Positions 7,035-13,512 of a stretch of 13,512 bases of DNA are shown piece after piece; position 1 is the stretch's first letter; the number at the start of each line of letters is the position of its first letter. This DNA comes from an uncultured Blautia sp. (GTDB lineage Bacteria > Bacillota > Clostridia > Lachnospirales > Lachnospiraceae): contig CAAFRY010000062.1 of the NCBI GenBank assembly GCA_900765525.1, forward strand, positions 1-13,512. Reading direction: 5' to 3'. The translations under genes and the position numbers were made by a program. The notes under the pieces are model-generated. The model was not told the DNA's origin, did no database searches, and saw only the letters and a list, made by a program, of their open reading frames with translations.

Positions 7035-7050
7035 TAATATGTGTTATAGT
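7022..7050 (+). promoter_or_regulatory. Predicted sigma-A promoter of clpB
   Basis: TTGACC (7022-7027) and TATAGT (7045-7050) are separated by 17 bp. The -35 lies inside the CIRCE-like repeat and the end of the permease gene. The leader would be about 170 nt. No complete CtsR heptad pair was found; TTGACC alone resembles one half. Confidence 0.75.
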
Positions 7051-7088
7051 TCTGCTAGAACAAGTAAACGGGACTGTCGCACTAATGG

Positions 7089-7165
7089 AAAATTGAGAAA
7101 TTTTATCATACCCTGATGCTTGTATCGCTGCCGGATTGGCGCACCTGATGCCTGCATCAGGGTAT
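7089..7165 (+). promoter_or_regulatory. Structured clpB 5' leader with alternative hairpins
   Basis: AAAATT/AATTTT (7089-7104, GAGA loop) is followed by a perfect 12-bp stem pairing ATACCCTGATGC (7108-7119) with 7154-7165. A second copy of CCTGATGC at 7144-7151 can pair with the same right arm, so two folds are mutually exclusive. The ribosome binding site (7216-7221) lies about 50 nt downstream. A regulatory role in heat-shock expression is inferred. Confidence 0.45.
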
Positions 7166-7227
7166 TATTTCTGACAGGAGTTCCATGCGGCAATTCTTTC
7201 TTAGCACATATAAACGGAGGGATTTTT

Positions 7228-9822
7228 ATGAATATCAGTAAATTCACCCAGAAATCGCTTCAGGCTGTTCAGGACTTAGAGAAAACTGCCTATGCCTATG
7301 GAAACCAGGAAGTGGAGCAGGAGCATTTGCTTCACAATCTTCTGGTTCAGGAAGACAGTTTGATTTTAAAGCTTATAGAGAAGATGGAAATTCAGAAGGA
7401 GCATTTTCTGAACAAAGTGGAGCAGGCCATTAACGCCAGAGTCAAGGTGTCCGGAGGACAGCCCTATATAGGCCAGTATTTGAATAAAGCCCTGGTAAAC
7501 GCAGAAGATGAGGCCAAGGCCATGGGAGACGAGTATGTTTCCGTGGAACATCTTTTTCTTTCTATGTTGGATAACCCTAGCCCTTCAATGAAAAAAATCT
7601 GGCAGGAGTACGGGATTACCAAGGAAAGATTTCTCCAGGCTCTAAGTACAGTAAGGGGAAATCAGAGAGTGACCACCGATAATCCGGAGGTGACTTATGA
7701 TACTTTAAATAAGTATGGTCAGGATTTGGTGGAAAAAGCCAGGGAGCAAAAATTGGACCCGGTTATCGGAAGAGACGGGGAAATCAGAAATGTGATTCGG
7801 ATTCTTTCCAGAAAAACCAAGAACAACCCTGTACTTATCGGAGAGCCTGGTGTAGGTAAGACGGCGGCTGTAGAAGGTCTGGCTCAGCGGATTGTTCAGG
7901 GAGATGTACCGGAGGGATTAAAGGATAAGAAGATTTTTGCCCTGGACATGGGCGCCTTGGTGGCAGGAGCCAAATACCGGGGTGAGTTTGAGGAAAGGCT
8001 GAAAGCTGTTCTGGAGGAAGTCCGCAAAAGCGAGGGACAGATTATCCTGTTTATTGACGAGCTGCATTTGATTGTAGGTGCGGGAAAAACCGACGGGGCT
8101 ATGGACGCAGGCAATATGCTGAAGCCTATGCTGGCCAGAGGAGAGCTGCACTGCATCGGCGCCACTACTCTGGATGAATACAGGAAATATATTGAGAAGG
8201 ATGCTGCTTTGGAGAGAAGGTTCCAGCCTGTGCTGGTAGACGAACCTACAGTTGAGGACACTATTTCTATCCTGCGTGGATTGAAAGAGCGTTATGAGGT
8301 ATTCCACGGAGTTAAGATTACAGACAGCGCCCTGGTGGCTGCCGCTACACTGTCAGACCGGTATATTACAGACCGTTTTCTGCCGGATAAGGCCATTGAC
8401 CTGGTGGACGAGGCCTGCGCCCTTATTAAGACAGAGCTGGATTCCATGCCTGCAGAACTGGACGAGCTGCGCAGAAGGATTATGCAGATGGAGATTGAGG
8501 AAGCGGCCTTAAAGAAAGAGGACGACCGTCTAAGCCAGGACCGTCTGGTAGAGCTGCAGAAAGAGATGGCAGAGCTTCGGGATGCATTTAACAGCCAGAA
8601 AGCTCAGTGGGATAATGAAAAATCTACAGTGGAGCGCCTCCAGAAGCTGAGAGAGCAGATTGAGGATATGAATAACCGTATTCAGATGGCTCAGAGAAAT
8701 TATGATTTGGATGAAGCGGCTAAATTACAGTACGGGGAGCTTCCTAAGCTGCAGAAACAGCTTGCAGCAGAAGAGGAGCAGGTGAAAAACCGGGATTTGT
8801 CTCTGGTTCATGAAAGTGTTACGGAAGACGAGATTGCCAGAATTATTTCACGCTGGACCGGTATCCCTGTGGCAAAACTGACGGAAGGAGAACGTTCCAA
8901 GATTCTTCATCTGGCAGATGAGCTGCACAAACGGGTTATTGGTCAGGACGAAGGGGTGGATAAGGTTACGGACGCTATCATCCGTTCCAAGGCAGGTATC
9001 AAAGACCCTACAAAGCCCATTGGTTCCTTCCTGTTTTTAGGGCCTACAGGCGTAGGTAAGACAGAGCTTGCCAAGGCACTGGCCGCAGCTCTTTTCGATG
9101 ACGAGCAGAACATGGTGCGTATAGATATGAGTGAATACATGGAGAAATATTCTGTATCCAGACTTATCGGAGCGCCTCCGGGATATGTGGGCTATGAGGA
9201 AGGCGGACAGCTGACAGAAGCCGTGAGAAGAAAGCCCTATTCTGTTGTTTTGTTTGATGAGATTGAGAAGGCTCATCCGGATGTATTTAATGTACTGCTT
9301 CAGGTGCTGGATGACGGACGGATTACAGATTCCCAGGGAAGAACTGTGGATTTTAAGAATACTATTTTAATCATGACTTCTAATATCGGTTCCTCTTACC
9401 TGCTGGAGGGTATCCAGGATAACGGAGAAATCCGTCAGGAAGCCAGGGATATGGTGGAACAGGATTTACGGGCTCATTTCAGACCGGAATTTTTGAACCG
9501 TCTGGATGAAATCATTATGTTCAAGCCTCTGACAAAAGAGAATATCAGCGGTATTGTGGACCTTTTGATGGCAGATTTAAACAGAAGATTAAAAGACCAG
9601 GAATTATCTATTACATTGACAAAACCGGCCAAAGATTATATTATTGAACAGGGATATGACCCGGTTTACGGAGCCCGTCCTCTGAAGCGGTTTGTACAAA
9701 AGCATGTGGAAACCCTTACCGCCAGATTGATTCTGGAGGGAAATATGAGGGCAGAGGACAGGATTGTCATAGACCTGGAAAATGGGAAATTGACTGCAAG
9801 TGCCCAGGCGCTGCAGGATTAA
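7228..9822 (+). CDS. clpB: ATP-dependent disaggregase chaperone ClpB
   Basis: The 864-residue product has the full family length. ClpB is a cytoplasmic hexameric AAA+ machine that works with DnaK/DnaJ/GrpE to thread proteins out of aggregates after heat stress. Domains in order: N-terminal substrate domain (about 1-145); NBD1 with Walker A GEPGVGKT (Lys211) and Walker B LFIDELH (Asp277, Glu278); the coiled-coil middle domain (about 405-520, rich in Glu, Gln and Arg) that separates ClpB from ClpA/ClpC; NBD2 with Walker A GPTGVGKT (Lys611) and Walker [11 protein letters not shown] (Asp677, Glu678); and a C-terminal domain with [11 protein letters not shown]. The aromatic pore-loop segments [10 protein letters not shown] and GYVGYEEGG are present. 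The start at 7228 follows GGAGGG by 6 nt and gives the standard [10 protein letters not shown]; the longer frame from 7120 has no support. Probably co-transcribed with the DUF4250 gene 19 bp downstream. Confidence 0.98.
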   Translation: MNISKFTQKSLQAVQDLEKTAYAYGNQEVEQEHLLHNLLVQEDSLILKLIEKMEIQKEHFLNKVEQAINARVKVSGGQPYIGQYLNKALVNAEDEAKAMGDEYVSVEHLFLSMLDNPSPSMKKIWQEYGITKERFLQALSTVRGNQRVTTDNPEVTYDTLNKYGQDLVEKAREQKLDPVIGRDGEIRNVIRILSRKTKNNPVLIGEPGVGKTAAVEGLAQRIVQGDVPEGLKDKKIFALDMGALVAGAKYRGEFEERLKAVLEEVRKSEGQIILFIDELHLIVGAGKTDGAMDAGNMLKPMLARGELHCIGATTLDEYRKYIEKDAALERRFQPVLVDEPTVEDTISILRGLKERYEVFHGVKITDSALVAAATLSDRYITDRFLPDKAIDLVDEACALIKTELDSMPAELDELRRRIMQMEIEEAALKKEDDRLSQDRLVELQKEMAELRDAFNSQKAQWDNEKSTVERLQKLREQIEDMNNRIQMAQRNYDLDEAAKLQYGELPKLQKQLAAEEEQVKNRDLSLVHESVTEDEIARIISRWTGIPVAKLTEGERSKILHLADELHKRVIGQDEGVDKVTDAIIRSKAGIKDPTKPIGSFLFLGPTGVGKTELAKALAAALFDDEQNMVRIDMSEYMEKYSVSRLIGAPPGYVGYEEGGQLTEAVRRKPYSVVLFDEIEKAHPDVFNVLLQVLDDGRITDSQGRTVDFKNTILIMTSNIGSSYLLEGIQDNGEIRQEARDMVEQDLRAHFRPEFLNRLDEIIMFKPLTKENISGIVDLLMADLNRRLKDQELSITLTKPAKDYIIEQGYDPVYGARPLKRFVQKHVETLTARLILEGNMRAEDRIVIDLENGKLTASAQALQD

Positions 9823-9841
9823 GATGCCAAGGGAGGCCAAA

Positions 9842-10015
9842 ATGATACCTAAAGACCCGGTAATGCTGTTAAGCTATGTAAATACCCAGCTGAGGGATTT
9901 TTATTCCTCCTTCTCCTCCTTCTGTGAGGATAAGGAGCTAAACGAAAAAGAAATTGCGGCGAAGCTGGCAGGCATTGATTATATTTATGATGCGGCAAGG
10001 AATCAGTTTGTATAG
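9842..10015 (+). CDS. DUF4250 family micro-protein
   Basis: The 57-residue protein of unknown function starts MIPKDPVMLLSYVNTQLRD and ends NQFV. These ends and the length match what I recall of the DUF4250 family of Firmicutes. Several acidic and lysine residues in the middle (EDKELNEKEI) precede a short helix (AAKLAGIDYIYD). No signal peptide, membrane segment or metal-binding motif is visible, so it is probably a small cytoplasmic helical protein. The ATG at 9842 is preferred over the frame start at 9800, because GGGAGG (9831-9836) sits 5 nt before it and the upstream start lies inside clpB. It is 19 bp after clpB with no terminator between and is followed by one, so it is likely the last gene of a clpB transcript. 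A link to proteostasis is only contextual. Confidence 0.85.
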   Translation: MIPKDPVMLLSYVNTQLRDFYSSFSSFCEDKELNEKEIAAKLAGIDYIYDAARNQFV

Positions 10016-10058
10016 CTGTTCCGGGAAAATTATGCCAAAGCCTGTGAGGGAAAACGAT

Positions 10059-10101
10059 AAAAAAGCAAGTGGGAAGGCCTTTGCCGACCACTTGCTTTTT
10101 T
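10059..10101 (+). terminator. Intrinsic terminator of the clpB-DUF4250 unit
   Basis: AAAAAAGCAAGTGG (10059-10072) pairs perfectly over 14 bp with 10088-10101, which ends in six T. Its T-run is shared with the 5' arm of the following repeat element. Confidence 0.9.
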
Positions 10102-10280
10102 GTTCTCTGGGAAATTCAGAGGAATTTCCCAGAGGACAAAAAGCCCTCCGGGCGGGAACACACTGGGTTGGAGAGGAGTTATGTCGCTAAAGCGACCCAA
10201 CCCAGGCGGAGAATCCTGCTCACACCTGAATCATGTTCTTACGCAGCCCGACAGCAAGTGTCAGGCTGCTGTGTGAACAG
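10097..10280. repeat. Dispersed structured repeat, complete copy
   Basis: This is the first of two copies in the window. In order: a 20-bp hairpin (10097-10116 with 10123-10142, one G-T pair) starting TTTTT and ending AAAAA; GCCC-TCC-GGGC (10143-10153); CTGGGTTGG (10163-10171) pairing perfectly with CCAACCCAG (10197-10205) around the unpaired GAGGAGTTAT and the hairpin GTCGC-TAAA-GCGAC (10183-10196); CTGCTCACAC (10216-10225) pairing 9 of 10 with 10271-10280; and inside that, GCAGCC/GGCTGC (10243-10248, 10264-10269) capped by GACA/TGTC. Positions 10143-10187 match 13468-13512 at 40 of 45 bases. On the minus strand, GCCC-GGA-GGGC followed by TTTTT resembles a short terminator. Right boundary uncertain. 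No known RNA family recognised. The 454-bp gap 10016-10469 otherwise holds only a terminator and a promoter. Confidence 0.8.
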
Positions 10281-10323
10281 TAACGAATAGAACTATATGG
10301 AAGATTTAGCAGGATATGCTTAA

Positions 10324-10352
10324 TTGACGGTATTATTGAATTATGCTATATT
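10324..10352 (+). promoter_or_regulatory. Predicted sigma-A promoter of the GH88-two-component unit
   Basis: TTGACG (10324-10329) and TATATT (10347-10352) are separated by 17 bp. The leader of about 110 nt shows no strong structure. No cre-type operator was recognised. Confidence 0.7.
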
Positions 10353-10469
10353 CATTTTTAGAAACAATGGTGTTACAGGCCAAATCATTATGCTGAAAAT
10401 GAACGTGTCAGTACACTACAGTGAAAATCATATATGCATTTGGGGATTTAAGGAAGGAAAAGAGAGATT

Positions 10470-11669
10470 ATGGAGAAATGGATAACTTTAAAGGATTTGG
10501 ATAAGTATCAGGAGGCGGATAGAAAAGAAGTAGAGGATGCCATGGCTTTTTCTGTGGAGCAGGTGAAAAGGAATTTGCCCCGGTTTACCAGGGAGTTTCC
10601 CGGAGCCAATAGCTTCGGGAATTTTTATGAGCCGGGACCTAATGTAGACTGGACCACAGGCTTTTGGACAGGAGAAATCTGGCTGGCTTACGAAAACGCC
10701 GTGACAGAAGAGGATAAGAAAATGCTGCGGCAGGCAGGAGAGTGCCAGGTAGATTCCTTCCTGGAGAGAATCCTGAAAAAAGAGAATGTAGACCATCACG
10801 ATATGGGCTTTTTGTACAGTCTTTCCTGTGTGGCTGCCTACAAGCTGACTGGTTCCGAAAAAGCCAGGGAAGCTGCAGTCAGGGCTGCAGACCAGCTGAT
10901 AGGACGTTTCCAGCCGGTGGGCCAGTTTATCCAGGCCTGGGGGGAAATGGGTGCAAAAGAGAATTACCGGTTTATTATTGACTGTCTGCTGAATCTGCCC
11001 CTTTTATATTGGGCTTCCCAGGAGACTGGAGAGGAAAAATACCGGGATATTGCGGAGCGTCATATTCATACGGCTTTGGCAAATGTTATTCGTTCCGATG
11101 ATTCTACCTGGCATACCTTTTTCATGAACCCGGAAACAGGGGAGCCGGACCATGGCGCTACCTGTCAGGGCTACAGAGACGGTTCTGCCTGGGCCAGAGG
11201 ACAGGCCTGGGGCGTTTACGGCACCGCCGTGGGATACCGTTATACAGGCAGAAAGGAATATATTACATACTTTAAGCGGGTAACCCGTTATTTTCTGGAG
11301 CATCTTCCCAAGGATTTATGCCCCTATTGGGATTTGACCTTTGGGGAAGGTGATGAGGAGCCCAGGGATTCCTCCTCTGGTGTAATCGCTGTCTGTGGTA
11401 TGCTGGAAATGAGTAAATATATGGAGGCAGAAGACAGCAGGTATTACCGTTCCGTGGCTCTCAAACTGCTGAAAAGTATTATAGAAAATTATATGGTAAA
11501 AAATAAGGAGGACAGCAACGGCTTGCTGCTCCATGGCGTCTATTCTAAGAAAACACCCTATAATACCTGTACAGAAGCCGGGGTGGACGAGTGTGTTATC
11601 TGGGGAGATTATTTCTATATGGAAGCCCTGCAGCGGGTTTTAAATCCGGATTGGAAAATTTACTGGTAG
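10470..11669 (+). CDS. Glycoside hydrolase family 88 (unsaturated glucuronyl hydrolase)
   Basis: The 399-residue product has the length and (alpha/alpha)6-barrel signatures of GH88. These enzymes remove the 4,5-unsaturated uronic acid left on oligosaccharides by polysaccharide lyases, by hydrating the double bond. The two key acids are visible: Asp111 in DHHDMGFLYSLSC and Asp171 in FIIDCLLNLPLLYWAS. They are 60 residues apart, against 61 in Bacillus UGL (Asp88/Asp149). Other family segments are WTTGFWTGEIWLAYE and GYRDGSAWARGQAWGVYG. No signal peptide is present, so it should act in the cytoplasm on imported disaccharides. AGGAAGG lies 12 nt before the ATG, with GAGAG closer. No lyase, transporter or sulfatase partner is visible. 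A response regulator begins 20 bp after the stop with no terminator between. Exact substrate (glycosaminoglycan, rhamnogalacturonan or other) cannot be told. Confidence 0.92.
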   Translation: MEKWITLKDLDKYQEADRKEVEDAMAFSVEQVKRNLPRFTREFPGANSFGNFYEPGPNVDWTTGFWTGEIWLAYENAVTEEDKKMLRQAGECQVDSFLERILKKENVDHHDMGFLYSLSCVAAYKLTGSEKAREAAVRAADQLIGRFQPVGQFIQAWGEMGAKENYRFIIDCLLNLPLLYWASQETGEEKYRDIAERHIHTALANVIRSDDSTWHTFFMNPETGEPDHGATCQGYRDGSAWARGQAWGVYGTAVGYRYTGRKEYITYFKRVTRYFLEHLPKDLCPYWDLTFGEGDEEPRDSSSGVIAVCGMLEMSKYMEAEDSRYYRSVALKLLKSIIENYMVKNKEDSNGLLLHGVYSKKTPYNTCTEAGVDECVIWGDYFYMEALQRVLNPDWKIYW

Positions 11670-11689
11670 GGAAATGACAGGAGGCGGAC

Positions 11690-12358
11690 ATGAAGAAAAT
11701 TGCAGTGGTAGAGGATGACTTGGTACTGCGAGAGGCTCTTACAGGGCTGCTGGAGGAAAACGGCTATGAAACCTGTGTGGTGGAGGATTTTCAGAGAGCC
11801 AGGGAAGTGCTGTTGGCTATGGAACCGGATTTGGTGCTTCTTGATATTCTCCTTCCGGGAGCCAATGGACAGGAAATTTTAAGGAGCCTGAGAAAGGAAT
11901 CACAGATTCCGGTTATTATGCTCACCAGCAGGTCCGGGGATAGGGATGAGATACTGTCTATGAGCTATGGGGCTGATGATTATATTGTAAAGCCATACAA
12001 TCCTACACTGCTGCTTCTGAAGCTGGAGGCTTTGTTTCGCAGGATGGGGCCTAAGGAGCATACCGAGGAAATACAGTACGGCCCGGTAACGGTCAATCTG
12101 TTACGCAGTACCATGCGTTGGGAGGACAGAGAGGTGGTGCTGTCCAAAAACGAAATTTCCATTTTGTATTATCTGGTAAAGAACCGGGGAAGGATAGTGT
12201 CCAGGGACGAGCTGATGGATTATCTCTGGGACTGCAGCGACTTCGTTGACGATAATACCCTGACCGTAAATATGAACCGTCTCAGGAAAAAGCTGCAGGA
12301 AGCCGGAGTAGAACATGCGGTGGAGACCAGAAGAAAGCAGGGATATATTCTGATATGA
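11690..12358 (+). CDS. OmpR/PhoB-family response regulator, BceR-like
   Basis: The 222-residue product has an N-terminal receiver domain (1-118) with acidic pocket Glu8-Asp9-Asp10, phospho-acceptor Asp52 (LLDILLPG), Thr79 and Lys101 (VKPYN). A C-terminal winged-helix DNA-binding domain (about 125-222) has ISILYYLVKNRGRIVSRDEL and ends in ETRRKQGYILI. It is a transcription factor activated by the kinase encoded next. AGGAGG (11679-11684) lies 5 nt before the ATG. The gene overlaps the kinase start by 4 bases (ATGA), indicating translational coupling. Kinase type and receiver resemble Bce-type systems that respond to cell-wall-active peptides. Targets are unknown; no ABC transporter gene is in the window. 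Confidence 0.93.
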   Translation: MKKIAVVEDDLVLREALTGLLEENGYETCVVEDFQRAREVLLAMEPDLVLLDILLPGANGQEILRSLRKESQIPVIMLTSRSGDRDEILSMSYGADDYIVKPYNPTLLLLKLEALFRRMGPKEHTEEIQYGPVTVNLLRSTMRWEDREVVLSKNEISILYYLVKNRGRIVSRDELMDYLWDCSDFVDDNTLTVNMNRLRKKLQEAGVEHAVETRRKQGYILI

Positions 12359-13368
12359 GCTGGAAGGTGTATTTTAAGGACCAGAAGTTTTTAATTTTGG
12401 CAGGCTTGCTGAGTGCAGTTATTTGTCAGATGGTGCTTTTTTTGTTTCAGGCAAAGCCGGAACTTCAGATTTTTATTTTTGTACTGCAGATGGCAGGAAT
12501 GTGGACTGGTCTTTTCCGAGATTACTACAGGAAAAAAGGGTTTTATGAAAATTTGCAGAAAAGGCTGGATAGCTTTCAGGAGAAATACTTGATTCAGGAA
12601 ATGATAAAGAGACCGGATTTTTTGGAGGGAAAAATCCTTTGGGATGTTTTGGCGGAGATGGGAAAAGCTATGAATGACGAGATTTTCCGCCAGATAAGAA
12701 AAAATCAGGATTTTAAAAGATATGTGGAAACCTGGGTCCATGAGGTTAAGCTTCCCATAGCCAGTATGGGACTAATGCTCCACAAGGAAAGGGGAGAGCA
12801 GGCCAGACTTTTAAAGGAACAGGTAAATCGTATTGACGAGTATGTGGAGCAGGTTCTGTATTATCTGAGAAGCCAGGTTCCCCAGAAGGATTATGTGATA
12901 AAGGAGTATTCTCTGGGAGAAATAATAAACCGTGCCATTGCAAAGCATAAGGACAGCCTTATCCGCAATCATGTGAAGGTCATCCAGGAAGTAGGAGATG
13001 TAAAAGTATTGACGGATGAGAAGTGGACGGGCTTTATTCTGGGCCAGCTTCTCAGCAATAGTGTAAAATACAGGAAACAGCAGGAACCTTGTATCCGGTT
13101 TTTTTCGGAAGAGTCAGATAAGGTGGTTTTGAGCCTTTGGGATAACGGAATAGGAATTCCCAGAGAAGATGTTCCCAGGGTCTTTGAGCATTCATTTACC
13201 GGGAAAAACGGGCGTATCTGCCAAAGCTCCACCGGCATGGGGCTGTATCTGTGCAGCCGTATGTGCCGTATGCTGGGCCACAGGATTTCCATAGAATCAG
13301 AGGAAGGAGAATATACCCGGGTTGTCCTGGAATTTAAAAGAGACAGCCATATATACCCCATTTCGTAA
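12355..13368 (+). CDS. Intramembrane-sensing histidine kinase, BceS-like
   Basis: The 337-residue product has two N-terminal membrane helices (about 12-31 and 37-54) joined by a loop of only a few residues (QAKPE), so it has no extracellular sensor domain. This is the hallmark of intramembrane-sensing kinases such as BceS. The dimerisation/phospho-acceptor segment is VETWVHEVKLPIASM with His129. The ATP-binding domain has an N box (LLSNSVKYRK, Asn235), G1 DNGIGIP (Asp263) and G2 STGMGLYLC (Gly294/Gly296). It starts inside the stop of the response regulator gene (ATGA overlap). BceS-type kinases usually sense through a partner BceAB transporter; none is adjacent in this window, though one could lie further right. 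The stop codon lies at the left edge of the terminator stem. Confidence 0.93.
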   Translation: MSWKVYFKDQKFLILAGLLSAVICQMVLFLFQAKPELQIFIFVLQMAGMWTGLFRDYYRKKGFYENLQKRLDSFQEKYLIQEMIKRPDFLEGKILWDVLAEMGKAMNDEIFRQIRKNQDFKRYVETWVHEVKLPIASMGLMLHKERGEQARLLKEQVNRIDEYVEQVLYYLRSQVPQKDYVIKEYSLGEIINRAIAKHKDSLIRNHVKVIQEVGDVKVLTDEKWTGFILGQLLSNSVKYRKQQEPCIRFFSEESDKVVLSLWDNGIGIPREDVPRVFEHSFTGKNGRICQSSTGMGLYLCSRMCRMLGHRISIESEEGEYTRVVLEFKRDSHIYPIS

Positions 13369-13393
13369 CCTTACAGAGATGTAAGGTTATTTT
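13366..13393 (+). terminator. Intrinsic terminator of the GH88-two-component unit
   Basis: TAACCTTAC (13366-13374) pairs perfectly over 9 bp with GTAAGGTTA (13381-13389), followed by TTTT. The stop codon of the kinase forms the first bases of the stem. Confidence 0.8.
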
Positions 13394-13423
13394 ATATTCT
13401 TCCATGGTTTCTGACTCTCTGTT

Positions 13424-13512
13424 TTTTTATGATATAGGAAAGTTCTCACTTTCCTATATCATAAAAAGCCCTCCGGGCAGGAGCACACTGCGGCGGAGAG
13501 GAGTTATGTCGC
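13424..13512. repeat. Dispersed structured repeat, second copy, cut by the window edge
   Basis: A perfect 20-bp hairpin (13424-13443 with 13448-13467, TCTC loop) starts TTTTT and ends AAAAA. It is unrelated in sequence to the hairpin of the copy at 10097 but of identical stem length. GCCC-TCC-GGGC and the conserved block to GTTATGTCGC follow, with 5 differences from the first copy in 45 bases. Three of these fall in the left arm of a stem (CTGCGGCGG here, CTGGGTTGG there). The right half of the element lies outside the window. As in the first copy, it directly follows a terminator of a + strand unit. Confidence 0.8.

Noticed and set aside
7120..7227. 36-residue N-terminal extension of ClpB
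   Set aside because: It would be coded by the leader hairpins. The standard MNISKFTQ start at 7228 has its own GGAGGG.
10069..10290. Open frames of 70-80 codons across the structured repeat
   Set aside because: They cross the terminator and several stems and lack ribosome binding sites. Only the 31-codon frame with an SD-like sequence is mentioned, as a tentative finding.

Overview
The window looks like a low-to-mid GC Firmicute of the class Clostridia, most likely Lachnospiraceae and Blautia-like. The support is indirect: strong AGGAGG ribosome binding sites, sigma-A promoters of the TTGACA/TATAAT type, a DUF4250 micro-protein, CwlO-like NlpC/P60 hydrolases with low-complexity linkers, and a BceS-type sensor kinase. 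No rRNA, tRNA, insertion sequence, phage gene or CRISPR array was seen.

Layout. Positions 1-1157 hold the 3' part of a histidinol-dehydrogenase-family gene that runs off the left edge. Positions 1238-4683 hold two tandem, separately promoted and separately terminated secreted cell-wall endopeptidases of the same family. They share the signal peptide, coiled coil and NlpC/P60 domain but differ in the linker: one is acidic (D/E/N/S), the other is Ser/Gly. Next come a leftward AraC-family regulator (4695-5582) and a divergent rightward MFS permease (5802-7025). Their intergenic region carries a compact GC-rich hairpin block bounded by 10-bp direct repeats. ClpB (7228-9822) follows, with a promoter overlapped by a CIRCE-like HrcA operator and a leader able to form alternative hairpins. 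ClpB is followed at 19 bp by a DUF4250 micro-gene and a terminator. Positions 10470-13368 form an apparent three-gene unit: a GH88 unsaturated glucuronyl hydrolase, an OmpR-family response regulator and an intramembrane-sensing histidine kinase.

The most interesting non-coding signal is a repeat present twice in the same orientation, both times just after a transcription terminator (about 10097-10280, and 13424 to the right edge). Each copy starts with a 20-bp hairpin whose sequence differs completely between copies while its length and T5/A5 ends are kept. A nearly identical block of about 45 bases follows. In the complete copy this folds into several nested stems and also contains a Shine-Dalgarno-ATG micro-ORF. 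The second copy is cut by the window edge, so the structure predicts sequence just outside the window.

How the genes work together: the two hydrolases act in peptidoglycan remodelling; AraC probably controls the adjacent permease; ClpB is heat-shock protein quality control; the GH88 enzyme would finish uronate-containing oligosaccharide breakdown. Its linkage to a Bce-like two-component system without a visible ABC transporter is unexpected.
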